Of a stretch of DNA of 64,000 nt, positions 18,050 to 25,086 are shown one piece after another; within the stretch, counting starts at the first letter, position 1, and each line of letters opens with the position of its first letter. The DNA lies in the NCBI RefSeq assembly GCF_016785085.1, contig NZ_JAENHO010000011.1:310001-374000 (forward strand), written 5' to 3'. Under the pieces are notes generated by a model. That model was not told the DNA's origin. It searched no databases and worked only from the letters and a program-made list of their open reading frames with translations. This DNA is from Paractinoplanes lichenicola (GTDB lineage Bacteria > Actinomycetota > Actinomycetes > Mycobacteriales > Micromonosporaceae). The translations under genes were made by a program, and so were the position numbers.

Positions 18050-18058
18050 CGCAGCACC

Positions 18059-19105
18059 CTATCGGGTGGCGGCGATGACCCCGTTGATCGACGTGCTTCC
18101 CTGCTGGGCCGGGACGCCGAAGTCGCGCAGGAAGCCGGCCGGGAAGTCGAGCTCCGGCATGGTCAGACTGTTCACTTCGCTCAGATCGCTCAGCTCGACG
18201 TCCAGCGACGCCAGGTTGGCCTCCAGTTGCGCGATGGTGCGCGCTCCGATCACTGTCGACGTGACCAGGGGCTGCTGCCGGACCCGGGCCAGGGCGACGG
18301 CGGCGACCGTCGTTCGGTGCTCGTTCGCGATCGAAGTGAGCATGTCGATGAGCGCGAAGGTGCGTTCGTTCAGGTGACGGCCGACGAACAGGCCGCGGCC
18401 GGCGCCGTCCGGGTTCGGGTTGCCGCGGGTGTACTTGCCGGTGAGCACGCCGTTGGCCAGCGGGCTCCACGGCAACACGCCCAGGCCGAGTTCCCTGGCC
18501 GCGCCGAAGAGCTCCCCTTCCGCCGTACGCTCGAGCAAGTTGTATTCGACCTGAATGGCGGCGACCGGTGTCCAGCCGCGCCATTCCGCGAGGGTCGCCA
18601 TCCGCGCGACGGCCCAGGCCGGCGTGTCCGAGAGGCCGATGTAGCGCACTTTCCCCTCCCGCACGAGGTCGTCGAGCGTCGACATGGTCTCCTCGAGCGG
18701 GGTGTGCTGGTCCCAGTTGTGCTGCCAGTAGAGGTCGAGATAATCGGTGCCGAGCCGGCGCAGCGATTCCTCGATGTGGTGCCGGATCGCCTTGCGTCCG
18801 GTGCCGCCGTTGTTGGGGTCGTCCGGCTGCATGCTGAGCGCGAATTTGCTGGCGATGACGAGCCGGTCGCGCCGATGACGGTTCTTGCCGAGATAGGCCC
18901 CGAGCACTTCCTCGGAGCGCCCGCCCATGTAGGCGTTGGCCGTGTCGATGAAATTGCCGCCGGCGTCGAGATAGCGCTCGAGAATGGCGGTGGACGTGTC
19001 GTCGTCCGCGCCCCACGACGAATCCCCGAACGTCATGGTGCCCAAGGCGAGCGGGCTGACGCGCAATCCGGTGCGGCCGAGGGTGCGGTAATCGGTGAGA
19101 CTCAC
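18059..19105 (-). CDS. aldo/keto reductase
   Basis: The protein of 348 residues is a TIM-barrel NADPH-dependent reductase. LGRTGLRVSPLALGTMTFG opens it, NFIDTANAYMGGRSEE carries the catalytic Asp and Tyr, IASKFAL the Lys, and YWQHNWD the His. It resembles the YajO/AKR-type group of bacterial aldo/keto reductases. The start is GTG 19105, with AAGGGCAG about 9 bases upstream; a TTG at 19120 is less likely. Two TetR-type operators lie immediately upstream, so it is probably the main target of the TetR regulator. Confidence 0.87.
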   Translation of the reverse strand: MSLTDYRTLGRTGLRVSPLALGTMTFGDSSWGADDDTSTAILERYLDAGGNFIDTANAYMGGRSEEVLGAYLGKNRHRRDRLVIASKFALSMQPDDPNNGGTGRKAIRHHIEESLRRLGTDYLDLYWQHNWDQHTPLEETMSTLDDLVREGKVRYIGLSDTPAWAVARMATLAEWRGWTPVAAIQVEYNLLERTAEGELFGAARELGLGVLPWSPLANGVLTGKYTRGNPNPDGAGRGLFVGRHLNERTFALIDMLTSIANEHRTTVAAVALARVRQQPLVTSTVIGARTIAQLEANLASLDVELSDLSEVNSLTMPELDFPAGFLRDFGVPAQQGSTSINGVIAATR

Positions 19106-19123
19106 AGAGCTGCCCTTCAACTA

Positions 19124-19141
19124 AACCAACTGGATGGTTGA
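19124..19141. promoter_or_regulatory. TetR operator O1 (AKR promoter)
   Basis: AACCAACTGGATGGTTGA, an 18-bp near-palindrome, lies 19 bp upstream of the AKR start. It is identical to O3 in front of tetR and differs by one base from O2. Three copies around one tetR gene make it a confident operator. Confidence 0.75.
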
Positions 19142-19172
19142 GTTGGACCGTAGGCCGCCGACGCACGCCAAG

Positions 19173-19190
19173 TCAACCATCTAGTTGGTT
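19173..19190. promoter_or_regulatory. TetR operator O2 (inside tetR 3' end)
   Basis: TCAACCATCTAGTTGGTT is the inverse of O1 with one change (17/18). It overlaps the last codons and the stop of tetR itself, 49 bp from O1, so a pair of dimers could bind across the AKR promoter. Confidence 0.65.
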
Positions 19191-19750
19191 TTAAAGGCCC
19201 GGCACACCGCGTCGACCGCCGTGATCAACGCCTGCCGATGGGCCTCGCGCCGGGCCCGCGCGGCGCCGCCCGAGGCGGAGCGCAGGGAAACGGGCATGGT
19301 CGCCCACGTCATGCTCATGGCGATCACGAGCTCCAGCACGTCGGTGGCCAGGGCCTCGTCGGGCAGGCCGAGCGCGTCGCGGACGGCGCGGGCCTTGTCG
19401 AGGTGCGACTCGATCTCGCCGGGCGTAGCGTCGCCCCGCTCCAGACGGATCCACTGGGTCAGCCGCAGCACGCCGGGCGCGTCACCCAACGCGTCGAACA
19501 GCGCGGCCGCATAGCCGACCAGGTCGTCCGGATCGAACGGCGCCTTGTCGGCCAGCACGCTCAGGCGGGCCGCGAGCACCGCGTCGTACAGGGCGTCCTT
19601 GGAGCCGAAGTAGCCGTAGATCGCCTGCTTGTTGGCCTTGGCCGCGGCGGCGATGCGGTCGACCCGGGCGCCGGCCAGGCCCCGCTCGACGAACTCGTCG
19701 AAAGCGGCGTCGATCAAGCGCGCCCGCGTCGCGGCGGAGTCATAACCCAT
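19181..19750 (-). CDS. TetR-family regulator
   Basis: The protein of 189 residues has a TetR helix-turn-helix at about residues 6-50 (RARLIDAAFDEFVERGLAGARVDRIAAAAKANKQAIYGYFGSKDAL, recognisable by the YGYFGSK end) and a C-terminal TetR_C-type ligand domain (YAAALFDALG, LTQWIRLERG). The start was taken as ATG 19750 because a longer frame would run through operator O3. Its own promoter carries O3 (19766-19783) and the downstream AKR promoter carries O1 and O2, which suggests autorepression and control of the AKR-SDR pair. The ligand is unknown. Confidence 0.88.
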   Translation of the reverse strand: MGYDSAATRARLIDAAFDEFVERGLAGARVDRIAAAAKANKQAIYGYFGSKDALYDAVLAARLSVLADKAPFDPDDLVGYAAALFDALGDAPGVLRLTQWIRLERGDATPGEIESHLDKARAVRDALGLPDEALATDVLELVIAMSMTWATMPVSLRSASGGAARARREAHRQALITAVDAVCRAFKTN

Positions 19751-19765
19751 GGTCCGAGCGTAGGC

Positions 19766-19783
19766 AACCAACTGGATGGTTGA
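19766..19783. promoter_or_regulatory. TetR operator O3 (tetR promoter)
   Basis: This site is an exact 18-bp copy of O1 (AACCAACTGGATGGTTGA), 16 bp upstream of the tetR start and just past the arsR-type gene's stop. Its position fits autorepression. Confidence 0.75.
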
Positions 19784-19787
19784 CAAT

Positions 19788-20126
19788 TCAGCCGGCGGGC
19801 GGGTGCGCGTTCAACTCGGCCAGCAGCCCGTCGCGGTCGGCGAGCACCGCACCCAGGATCCGTCGCCCCGCGGCCAGCAGCTCCGCCACATCCGGCGTGC
19901 TCAGCGCATACATGACCAGCCCGCCGTCGCGAAACGACACCACCACCCCCGTACGGCGGAGCACGGCCAGCTGCTGCGACAAGTTGGACGGCTCGACGTC
20001 GATCTCGGAGAGCAGTTCCCGTACGGGCCGGGGCCCGGCCTGCAGCAGTTCCAGCACCCTGATCCGTACGGGGTGGCCCAGCGTGCGGAACATCTCGGCC
20101 TTCGCCTGGTAGAGCGGCACTGACAT
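19788..20126 (-). CDS. ArsR-family winged-helix regulator
   Basis: The protein of 112 residues is a compact ArsR/SmtB-type regulator: AEMFRTLGHPVRIRVLELL, PVRELLSEIDVEPSNLSQQLAVLRRTGVV (recognition helix) and the RDGGLVMYALSTPDVAELL wing. No CxC metal motif in the alpha-3 helix is visible, so metal sensing by the ArsR-type site is unlikely. The start is ATG 20126. It is divergent from the small gene at 20371; the 244-bp gap holds an inverted repeat (20226-20251). Confidence 0.83.
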   Translation of the reverse strand: MSVPLYQAKAEMFRTLGHPVRIRVLELLQAGPRPVRELLSEIDVEPSNLSQQLAVLRRTGVVVSFRDGGLVMYALSTPDVAELLAAGRRILGAVLADRDGLLAELNAHPPAG

Positions 20127-20225
20127 CGGACGTCTCCCCCACCTGAATGCGTGCCGGCAATCGTACGGAATTGACTTGGCGGCCCCACGGAGGCCCGGCC
20201 ACGATTTTCCGAAATTGGCGACCTG

Positions 20226-20251
20226 CCGAATTGCAGAAGTCTTCAATTCGG
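20226..20251. promoter_or_regulatory. inverted repeat in the arsR/20371 intergenic region
   Basis: Perfect 8-bp arms CCGAATTG and CAATTCGG are separated by 10 bp. The region is AT-richer than its surroundings (CATACAAAATAATC follows). It could be the operator of the neighbouring ArsR-family regulator; this is inference from position. Confidence 0.4.
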
Positions 20252-20370
20252 GTCCCATACAAAATAATCTTGATGCCCCCGTACGCCGTGACGACGGACT
20301 CGCTGTCCGATCGACATCCGCCGCTGCGGGCCATGCTGGGGTCCAGGCCGACGAAAGGAGCACACGGGGC

Positions 20371-20742
20371 ATGGCCGAGATGGACGTGGCACTCAAGGAC
20401 GCGCTGGAGGTCGACGGGGCGATCGCGGTCGCGATCGTCGACTGGACCAGCGGCATGGCACTCGGGACGGCGGGCGGCGGATTCGGGTTCGACGTCTCGG
20501 TCGCGGCGGCCGCGAATACGGAAGTGTTGCGCGCGAAACTGCGTACGCTGGAAATGCTCGGAATGCGGGACACCGTCGAGGACATTCTCCTCACGCTGGA
20601 CTCGCAATATCACCTGCTGCGCCCGGTCACGTCGCCGGACGGCCGCGGCCTTTTCGTCTATCTCGCGCTGCACCGGGATCGCGCCAATCTGGCCATGGCC
20701 CGGCATCGCCTGCGCCTCATCGAGCAGCAGTTGGAGATCTGA
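20371..20742 (+). CDS. small roadblock/LC7-like protein
   Basis: The protein of 123 residues starts at ATG 20371 with GAAAGGAG about 12 bases upstream. The pattern ALEVDGAIAVAIVDWTSGMALGTAGG, a following helix and a second beta meander (YHLLRPVTSPDGRGLFVYLALHR) resemble the roadblock/LC7 fold of small GTPase partners in actinomycetes. The usual conservon neighbours (histidine kinase, DUF742, GTPase) are absent, so it stands alone. The assignment rests on pattern only. The next gene, a fatty-acyl-AMP ligase, starts 106 bp downstream on the same strand. Confidence 0.6.
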   Translation: MAEMDVALKDALEVDGAIAVAIVDWTSGMALGTAGGGFGFDVSVAAAANTEVLRAKLRTLEMLGMRDTVEDILLTLDSQYHLLRPVTSPDGRGLFVYLALHRDRANLAMARHRLRLIEQQLEI

Positions 20743-20848
20743 GGAACCATCGACGGAACGCGATCTTGAGGGCGGCCGCGTAGCGTGAGGACCGGATCCA
20801 CAGCCGTCGTGACGGCCCGGTCTCGAGCCGTCCAGCTTGGGAGGTCGC

Positions 20849-22480
20849 GTGAGTCGTTTCGTGGAGGGCGTGGTCGCGACCGCGGCCCGGGCCCGCACCG
20901 GCATGGTGACCGGCGAGCCCGGCGAGGCGGTCCGGCGCACCTGGTCCGAGCTGCACGCTCAGGCGCGCCGCGTCGCGGGTGGACTGATCGCGAACGGTCT
21001 GCGGCCGGGCCAGGCGGTGGCGGTGCTGGCGGGGATGCCGGCCGACATCGCGCCGGTCGCCCAGGGCGTCTGGCTGGCCGGCGGCAGCATGACGATGCTG
21101 CACCAGCCCACGCCGCGCACCGACCTGACCGTCTGGCGCGACGACACCCTGCGCGTCCTGCGCATGATCGACGCTCAGCTGGTGGTCGTCGGCGCGCCCT
21201 TCGAGCAGATGGCGCCGATCCTGGATGCGTACGGGATCAGGCACTTCGCCCCGGACGAGCTGGCCGGTGGGGAGGAGGTCGCGCCGGTCGACGCCGATGA
21301 GGACAGCCCCGCGCTGCTCCAGCTGACCAGCGGCTCGACGGCCGAGCCGAAGGCCGTCCGCATCACGCACCGCAACCTGTTCGCCAACCTGACCGACTCG
21401 AGCAACCACCTGAGCTGCGGCGAGGACGGCGTCATGGTGTCGTGGCTGCCGATGTTCCACGACATGGGCATGATCGGCTGCCTGGCGCTGCCCATGCTGA
21501 GCGGCCTGGAGCTGGTCAGCGTCACGCCAGCCGATTTCCTGGGCCGGCCGCTGCTGTGGGCCGAGCTGATGAGCAGATACGGCGGGACGATCACCACCGC
21601 GCCCAATTTCGCGTGGGCGGTGCTCACCCGGCAGCTGGCCCGGGTCGAACCGGGCGCCCTCGACCTGTCCACTCTGCGCGTCGCGTGCAACGGCGCCGAG
21701 CCGATCGATCCGGCCACGATGCGGGCGTTCGTCACCGCCGCGTCCCGGTTCGGCTTCGATCCCGGCGCCGTGAACTGCTGTTACGGCGCCGCCGAGAGCA
21801 CGCTGGTGATCTCACTGTCCGAGGTGTCCGACCCGATGACGCTCGACCGGGTCGACCCGGTCGCGCTCGAACGGGACAATCTGGCCAAACCGGGCCCGCG
21901 CGAGATCCCCATGCTGGGCCGCCCTTTCCCGAGCGTCGAGGTGCGGGTGGTCGACGACGACGGCAAGCCTCTCGGCGAGCGGCAGGTCGGCCGCCTGCAG
22001 CTGCGCGGGGAGTCGGTCACCGACGGTTACATCACGCCCGGCGGGTTCGAGCCGGCCCGCGACGCGGAGGGCTGGCTCGACATCGGCGACGAGGGCTACG
22101 TGGCCGACGGTCAGATCGTGGTGTGCGGGCGGCGCAAAGACGTGATCATCATGGGTGGCCGCAACATCTATCCGACCGACATCGAGCGCGTGGCCGCGAC
22201 AGTTCCCGGCGTACGCGAGGGCAACGTCGCCGCCGTGCGCCTGCTCGCCGGGGACGGGGTCGCGCGCGAGACGTTCGCGGTGCTGGCCGAGTCCCGCCAG
22301 GCCGGCGACGCGCAGGACGCGGGCCGGATCGCCAAGGAGGTCACCGCCCGGGTGGTCGCGGAGATCGACGCCCGCCCGGCGTCGGTGCGCATCCTGCCGC
22401 CCGGATCGCTGCCCAAGACGCCCTCCGGCAAGCTGCGCCGGGCGGCCGCGCGGGCCCTTCTGGGAAATACAAGTGATTGA
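20849..22480 (+). CDS. fatty-acyl-AMP ligase (AMP-binding enzyme)
   Basis: The protein of 543 residues is an ANL-superfamily adenylating enzyme. LLQLTSGSTAEPKAVRITHRNL is the A3 phosphate loop, SWLPMFHDMGMIG and NCCYGAAESTL are typical of fatty-acyl-AMP ligases, and DIGDEGYVADGQIVVCGRRKD is the A7-A8 hinge; the K of TPSGKLRR is the A10 lysine. FAALs activate fatty acids as acyl-adenylates for loading on an acyl carrier protein. No PKS/NRPS or acyl carrier protein gene is adjacent, so its product is unknown. The start is GTG 20849, with GGGAGG 6 bp upstream. Confidence 0.85.
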   Translation: MSRFVEGVVATAARARTGMVTGEPGEAVRRTWSELHAQARRVAGGLIANGLRPGQAVAVLAGMPADIAPVAQGVWLAGGSMTMLHQPTPRTDLTVWRDDTLRVLRMIDAQLVVVGAPFEQMAPILDAYGIRHFAPDELAGGEEVAPVDADEDSPALLQLTSGSTAEPKAVRITHRNLFANLTDSSNHLSCGEDGVMVSWLPMFHDMGMIGCLALPMLSGLELVSVTPADFLGRPLLWAELMSRYGGTITTAPNFAWAVLTRQLARVEPGALDLSTLRVACNGAEPIDPATMRAFVTAASRFGFDPGAVNCCYGAAESTLVISLSEVSDPMTLDRVDPVALERDNLAKPGPREIPMLGRPFPSVEVRVVDDDGKPLGERQVGRLQLRGESVTDGYITPGGFEPARDAEGWLDIGDEGYVADGQIVVCGRRKDVIIMGGRNIYPTDIERVAATVPGVREGNVAAVRLLAGDGVARETFAVLAESRQAGDAQDAGRIAKEVTARVVAEIDARPASVRILPPGSLPKTPSGKLRRAAARALLGNTSD

Positions 22481-22591
22481 CTGCGATTAATTGACAGTCG
22501 GTTACCGGACAGTCGCTGGACATAGCGCCACTCCGTTTACTCCATACGATGGGCTGGGGCGAACCGATCCGATCCCTGGAGGTGGAGAGTC

Positions 22592-22807
22592 ATGCGGCGG
22601 CTTGATTTCCGATCGGCCCACTGGCGCAAGTCGAGGAGCAGCTCCGAGACGAACTGTGTCGAGGTGGCCCTGGTCGACGGGGTCATCGGGGTGCGCGACT
22701 CGAAGAACCCGGGCGGGCCCGTGCTGGCGTTCACCCGGTCGGAGTGGACAGCCTTCCTGAGCGGCGTCCGGGGCAACGAGTTCGAGCTCGAGGAACTGGC
22801 ACGCTAG
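22592..22807 (+). CDS. DUF397-domain protein
   Basis: The protein of 71 residues is a complete DUF397: WRKSRSSSETNCVEVALVDGVIGVRDSKNPGG is the signature, and FTRSEWTAFLSGVRGNEFEL closes it. In actinomycetes such proteins are usually encoded beside an XRE/MmyB-like regulator and antagonise it. Here no HTH gene adjoins, so it is an orphan and may act on one of the two XRE regulators elsewhere in the window. The start is ATG 22592, with GGAGGTGGAGAG upstream. Confidence 0.88.
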   Translation: MRRLDFRSAHWRKSRSSSETNCVEVALVDGVIGVRDSKNPGGPVLAFTRSEWTAFLSGVRGNEFELEELAR

Positions 22808-22860
22808 GCCCTTTTCACAGCAATCACCGCGGAATCGTCCACTCCGGTTGGTGAATGGCG

Positions 22861-23616
22861 TCAGGCGAGGCCGGTGAAAAGCCAGGCCGCGCGGCGCAGG
22901 ACGATCCGATCACGGCCGTTCAGGTCGTCGAGCAGGCGCGTGCGAAACTCGGCCCGCCGCTCGGCCGGCAGGTCGTCGAGAAACTTGCGCGACCCGTGCG
23001 TCTGGAACCACCGCCACAAGGTCTCGGCGTCGGGAACAGTCAGCTCGACGCGCAGATCGGTCTCGGCGACACCGGTGAAACCGGCCGCGGCCAGGGTCGC
23101 CGACTCGTCGAACGCCACGCCCATGCTGCCGGCCGGTGGCAGATAGGCGGAGAACTCGGCGAACAGCTCGTTGGCGCGGTCCGTCATCGCGAACCCGTCC
23201 GGGTTGGGGCCAGGCACCGTGAAGGCGAACAGCCCGCCCGGTTTGAGCACCCGGCGCGCTTCGCGCACGGCGGACGCCGGGTCGTCGAGGATGTGAATGA
23301 CCAGCCCGGCCGTGACGACGTCGAACGTGCCGTCGGGGAAGCGCAGGTCGGCGGCGTCCATGAGGTGGGCGTCGAGGGTTGCGGCGAGCCGATCGACCAT
23401 GCCGGGCGCGGCGTCGGTGGCGGTCACCGTGTAGCCGCGGTCACGGGCGGCGTGGGCGACCGCTCCCCGGCCGGCGCCGACGTCGAGCAGACGGGCTCCC
23501 GGGGCCGGGAGTGGCAGGCGGTCGGCCGTCTGCCGGCCGAACTCGCGGAAGAACGGCAGCACCTCGTCGTACGATCCGGCGAGCCGGTCAAAGAGCTCAA
23601 TCACGTCGGATGACAT
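22861..23616 (-). CDS. class I SAM-dependent methyltransferase
   Basis: The protein of 251 residues has a Rossmann methyltransferase core: GARLLDVGAGRGAVAHAARDRG (motif I, near residue 40), TATDAAPGMVDRL, LRFPDGTFDVVTAGLVIHILDDP, and ARRVLKPGGLFAFTV. This is the Methyltransf_11 pattern. The C-terminal part (LWRWFQTHGSRKFLDDL) suggests a small-molecule or ubiquinone/menaquinone-like substrate, but nothing nearby defines it. It is divergent from larE; the 179-bp gap contains the operator-like site at 23762. Confidence 0.85.
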   Translation of the reverse strand: MSSDVIELFDRLAGSYDEVLPFFREFGRQTADRLPLPAPGARLLDVGAGRGAVAHAARDRGYTVTATDAAPGMVDRLAATLDAHLMDAADLRFPDGTFDVVTAGLVIHILDDPASAVREARRVLKPGGLFAFTVPGPNPDGFAMTDRANELFAEFSAYLPPAGSMGVAFDESATLAAAGFTGVAETDLRVELTVPDAETLWRWFQTHGSRKFLDDLPAERRAEFRTRLLDDLNGRDRIVLRRAAWLFTGLA

Positions 23617-23761
23617 GGGTGTGAAGCTTGTCGGCTCGCTTCCACGCCCGCCAGCGAATTACGGCCTCGCGTTCGTGTCCGGCTTTGTTCGTCGTCCTGT
23701 GGTCGGCAGCGCCGGCGCGGGAGCGTCGGTAAAGTCCACAGGGCGTCGGTGATGTCACAGC

Positions 23762-23786
23762 CGCAACAAATGGCAACAGCTTGCCA
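23762..23786. promoter_or_regulatory. operator-like site upstream of larE
   Basis: The site contains GCAACAAATGGCAACAGC and continues TTGCCA, so it holds a perfect dyad TGGCAA-CAGC-TTGCCA (23771-23786). It matches both arms of the inverted repeat at 31508-31563 at 19 of 23 positions. It ends 10 bp before the chosen larE start. The common site suggests that one regulator controls the lar genes and the sugar-acid locus. Confidence 0.65.
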
Positions 23787-23795
23787 GTGACCGGG

Positions 23796-24674
23796 ATGGG
23801 CAGCGTGAATGACAGCGTGACAACTCCGGATCCACCCGACGTCGCACGGGCGCTGGCTCACGTGGCGGAGCAGCTGCGCGGGATCGGGCGGCTCGGCGTG
23901 GCCTTCTCGGGCGGGGTGGACTCCTCGGTGCTGCTGGCGCTGGCCGCCCGCACACTCGGACCCGATCGAGTGCTGGCGGTCCTCGGTGTGTCGCCGAGCC
24001 TGGCCGCCGACGAGCGAACCGCCGCCCACACGGTGGCCCGGCATATCGGCGTCCCGGTGGTCGAGGTCGAAACGCGCGAAGGTGAGCGCGACGCCTATCG
24101 CGCGAACGGCCCCGACCGCTGCTTCCACTGCAAGGACGAACTGTTCACGCGCATCGACGCGGCCGTCAGCGCCCAACATGCGCTCGACGCCGTCGCGTAC
24201 GGGGAGAACGCCGACGACGTACGCCGCCACGACCGCCCCGGCGCGAAGGCGGCCGCGGCGCATCGCGTGCTGACCCCGCTCGCCGACGCGGGTCTCGACA
24301 AGGCCGCCGTACGCCGAATTGCCCGCGCATTCGACCTGCCGTGCGCCGACAAGCCCGCCGCACCCTGCCTGGCCTCGCGAATCCCCCACTTCGAGATCGT
24401 CAGTCCCCGCAAACTGAGCGAGGTTGAACGCGCCGAGGCGGCCCTGCGCCGACTGGGTTTCAACGACCTCCGCGTACGCCACCACGGCGACATCGCCCGG
24501 ATCGAACTGCCCGCCGACGATCTCGTTCGGGCAGTGCAGGAACCGATGCGCCGCCAAATAACGCAGGCCGTGACCGACGCAGGCTTCCGCTTCGTCACCC
24601 TCGACCTGTCCGGCATCCAGTCAGGCGCATTCACCGGCGCCTACACAAGCAGCAACGCGCCCGACCAACCATGA
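23796..24674 (+). CDS. larE: LarE, ATP-dependent sacrificial sulfur transferase
   Basis: The protein of 292 residues donates sulfur to the nickel-pincer nucleotide (NPN) precursor. The PP-loop SGGVDSS (residues 38-44) binds ATP; CFHC (C110, C113) and the sacrificial-cysteine segment APCLASRIP (C192, matching Cys176 of Lactiplantibacillus LarE) are present. The enzyme adenylates the precursor's carboxyl groups and gives up its cysteine sulfur. The start was taken at ATG 23796; TTG 23781 and GTG 23805 are also possible. The first of six copies of a 75-bp repeat is its own C-terminal tail. The larB and larC genes follow. Confidence 0.9.
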   Translation: MGSVNDSVTTPDPPDVARALAHVAEQLRGIGRLGVAFSGGVDSSVLLALAARTLGPDRVLAVLGVSPSLAADERTAAHTVARHIGVPVVEVETREGERDAYRANGPDRCFHCKDELFTRIDAAVSAQHALDAVAYGENADDVRRHDRPGAKAAAAHRVLTPLADAGLDKAAVRRIARAFDLPCADKPAAPCLASRIPHFEIVSPRKLSEVERAEAALRRLGFNDLRVRHHGDIARIELPADDLVRAVQEPMRRQITQAVTDAGFRFVTLDLSGIQSGAFTGAYTSSNAPDQP

Positions 24675-25049
24675 CCCCACCCAGCCGGCATCCCACCGGA
24701 CGCATTCCCTGGCGCCCTCACCAGCAACAATGCACCCGACCAGCCGCGACTCAACCCGGCCGGCATCCCACCAGGCCCCCACACCCGCGCCCTCCCGAGC
24801 AACGACACGTCCGAACAGACATGGCCCCACCGAGCCGAAGTTTCATCGGGCGCACACGCCGACGCCTACATGAGCAACGATGCGCCCGAACAGACATGGC
24901 CCCACCCAGCCGAAGTTTCATCGGGCGCTCACACCGGCGCCTACATGAGCAACGATGCGCCCGAACAGACATAACTCGACCTGGTCGGCATCCCATCGGG
25001 CGCACACACCGGCGCAGTCGCGAGCGGCAGTGTGCACGAACGGACATGA
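24600..25049 (+). repeat. 75-bp LarE-tail tandem repeat x6 filling the larE-larB gap
   Basis: Unit 1 (24600-24674) is the last 25 codons of larE. Five more units follow: 24675-24749, 24750-24824, 24825-24899, 24900-24974, 24975-25049. Landmarks that recur are GGCATCC or GAAGTTTCATC, GGCGCCTACA or variants, AGCAACGATGCGCCCGA, and AACAGACAT. Units 4 and 5 are almost identical (youngest); units 2, 3 and 6 are more diverged. The 412-bp intergenic region is explained almost wholly by this array. Confidence 0.9.
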
Positions 25050-25060
25050 TGCGAGCATGA
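24671..25060 (+). other. unassigned 129-codon linker frame between larE and larB
   Basis: This frame starts with an ATG that overlaps the larE stop (ATGA) and ends with a TGA that overlaps the ATG at 25057, the longer candidate larB start (also ATGA). It is built from the 75-bp repeats read in a frame shifted from larE, giving a basic 25-residue repeat beginning MAPPSRSFIGR. Arginine is very abundant. It may be an accident of tail duplication, as at the padR-ABC junction, or it may keep ribosomes moving from larE to larB. No family is recognised. Confidence 0.3.
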
Positions 25061-25086
25061 CCGGAACACATGCGGAGGGCACGCCG

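Noticed and set aside
14696..19141. Very long plus-strand open frame of about 1480 codons
   Set aside because: It runs opposite to well-supported genes (GGDEF-EAL, SDR, AKR) and shows no domain. High GC keeps the antisense frame open.
23762..23786. Start of larE at TTG 23781
   Set aside because: It would lie within the operator-like dyad. ATG 23796 gives a normal N terminus and leaves the site upstream.
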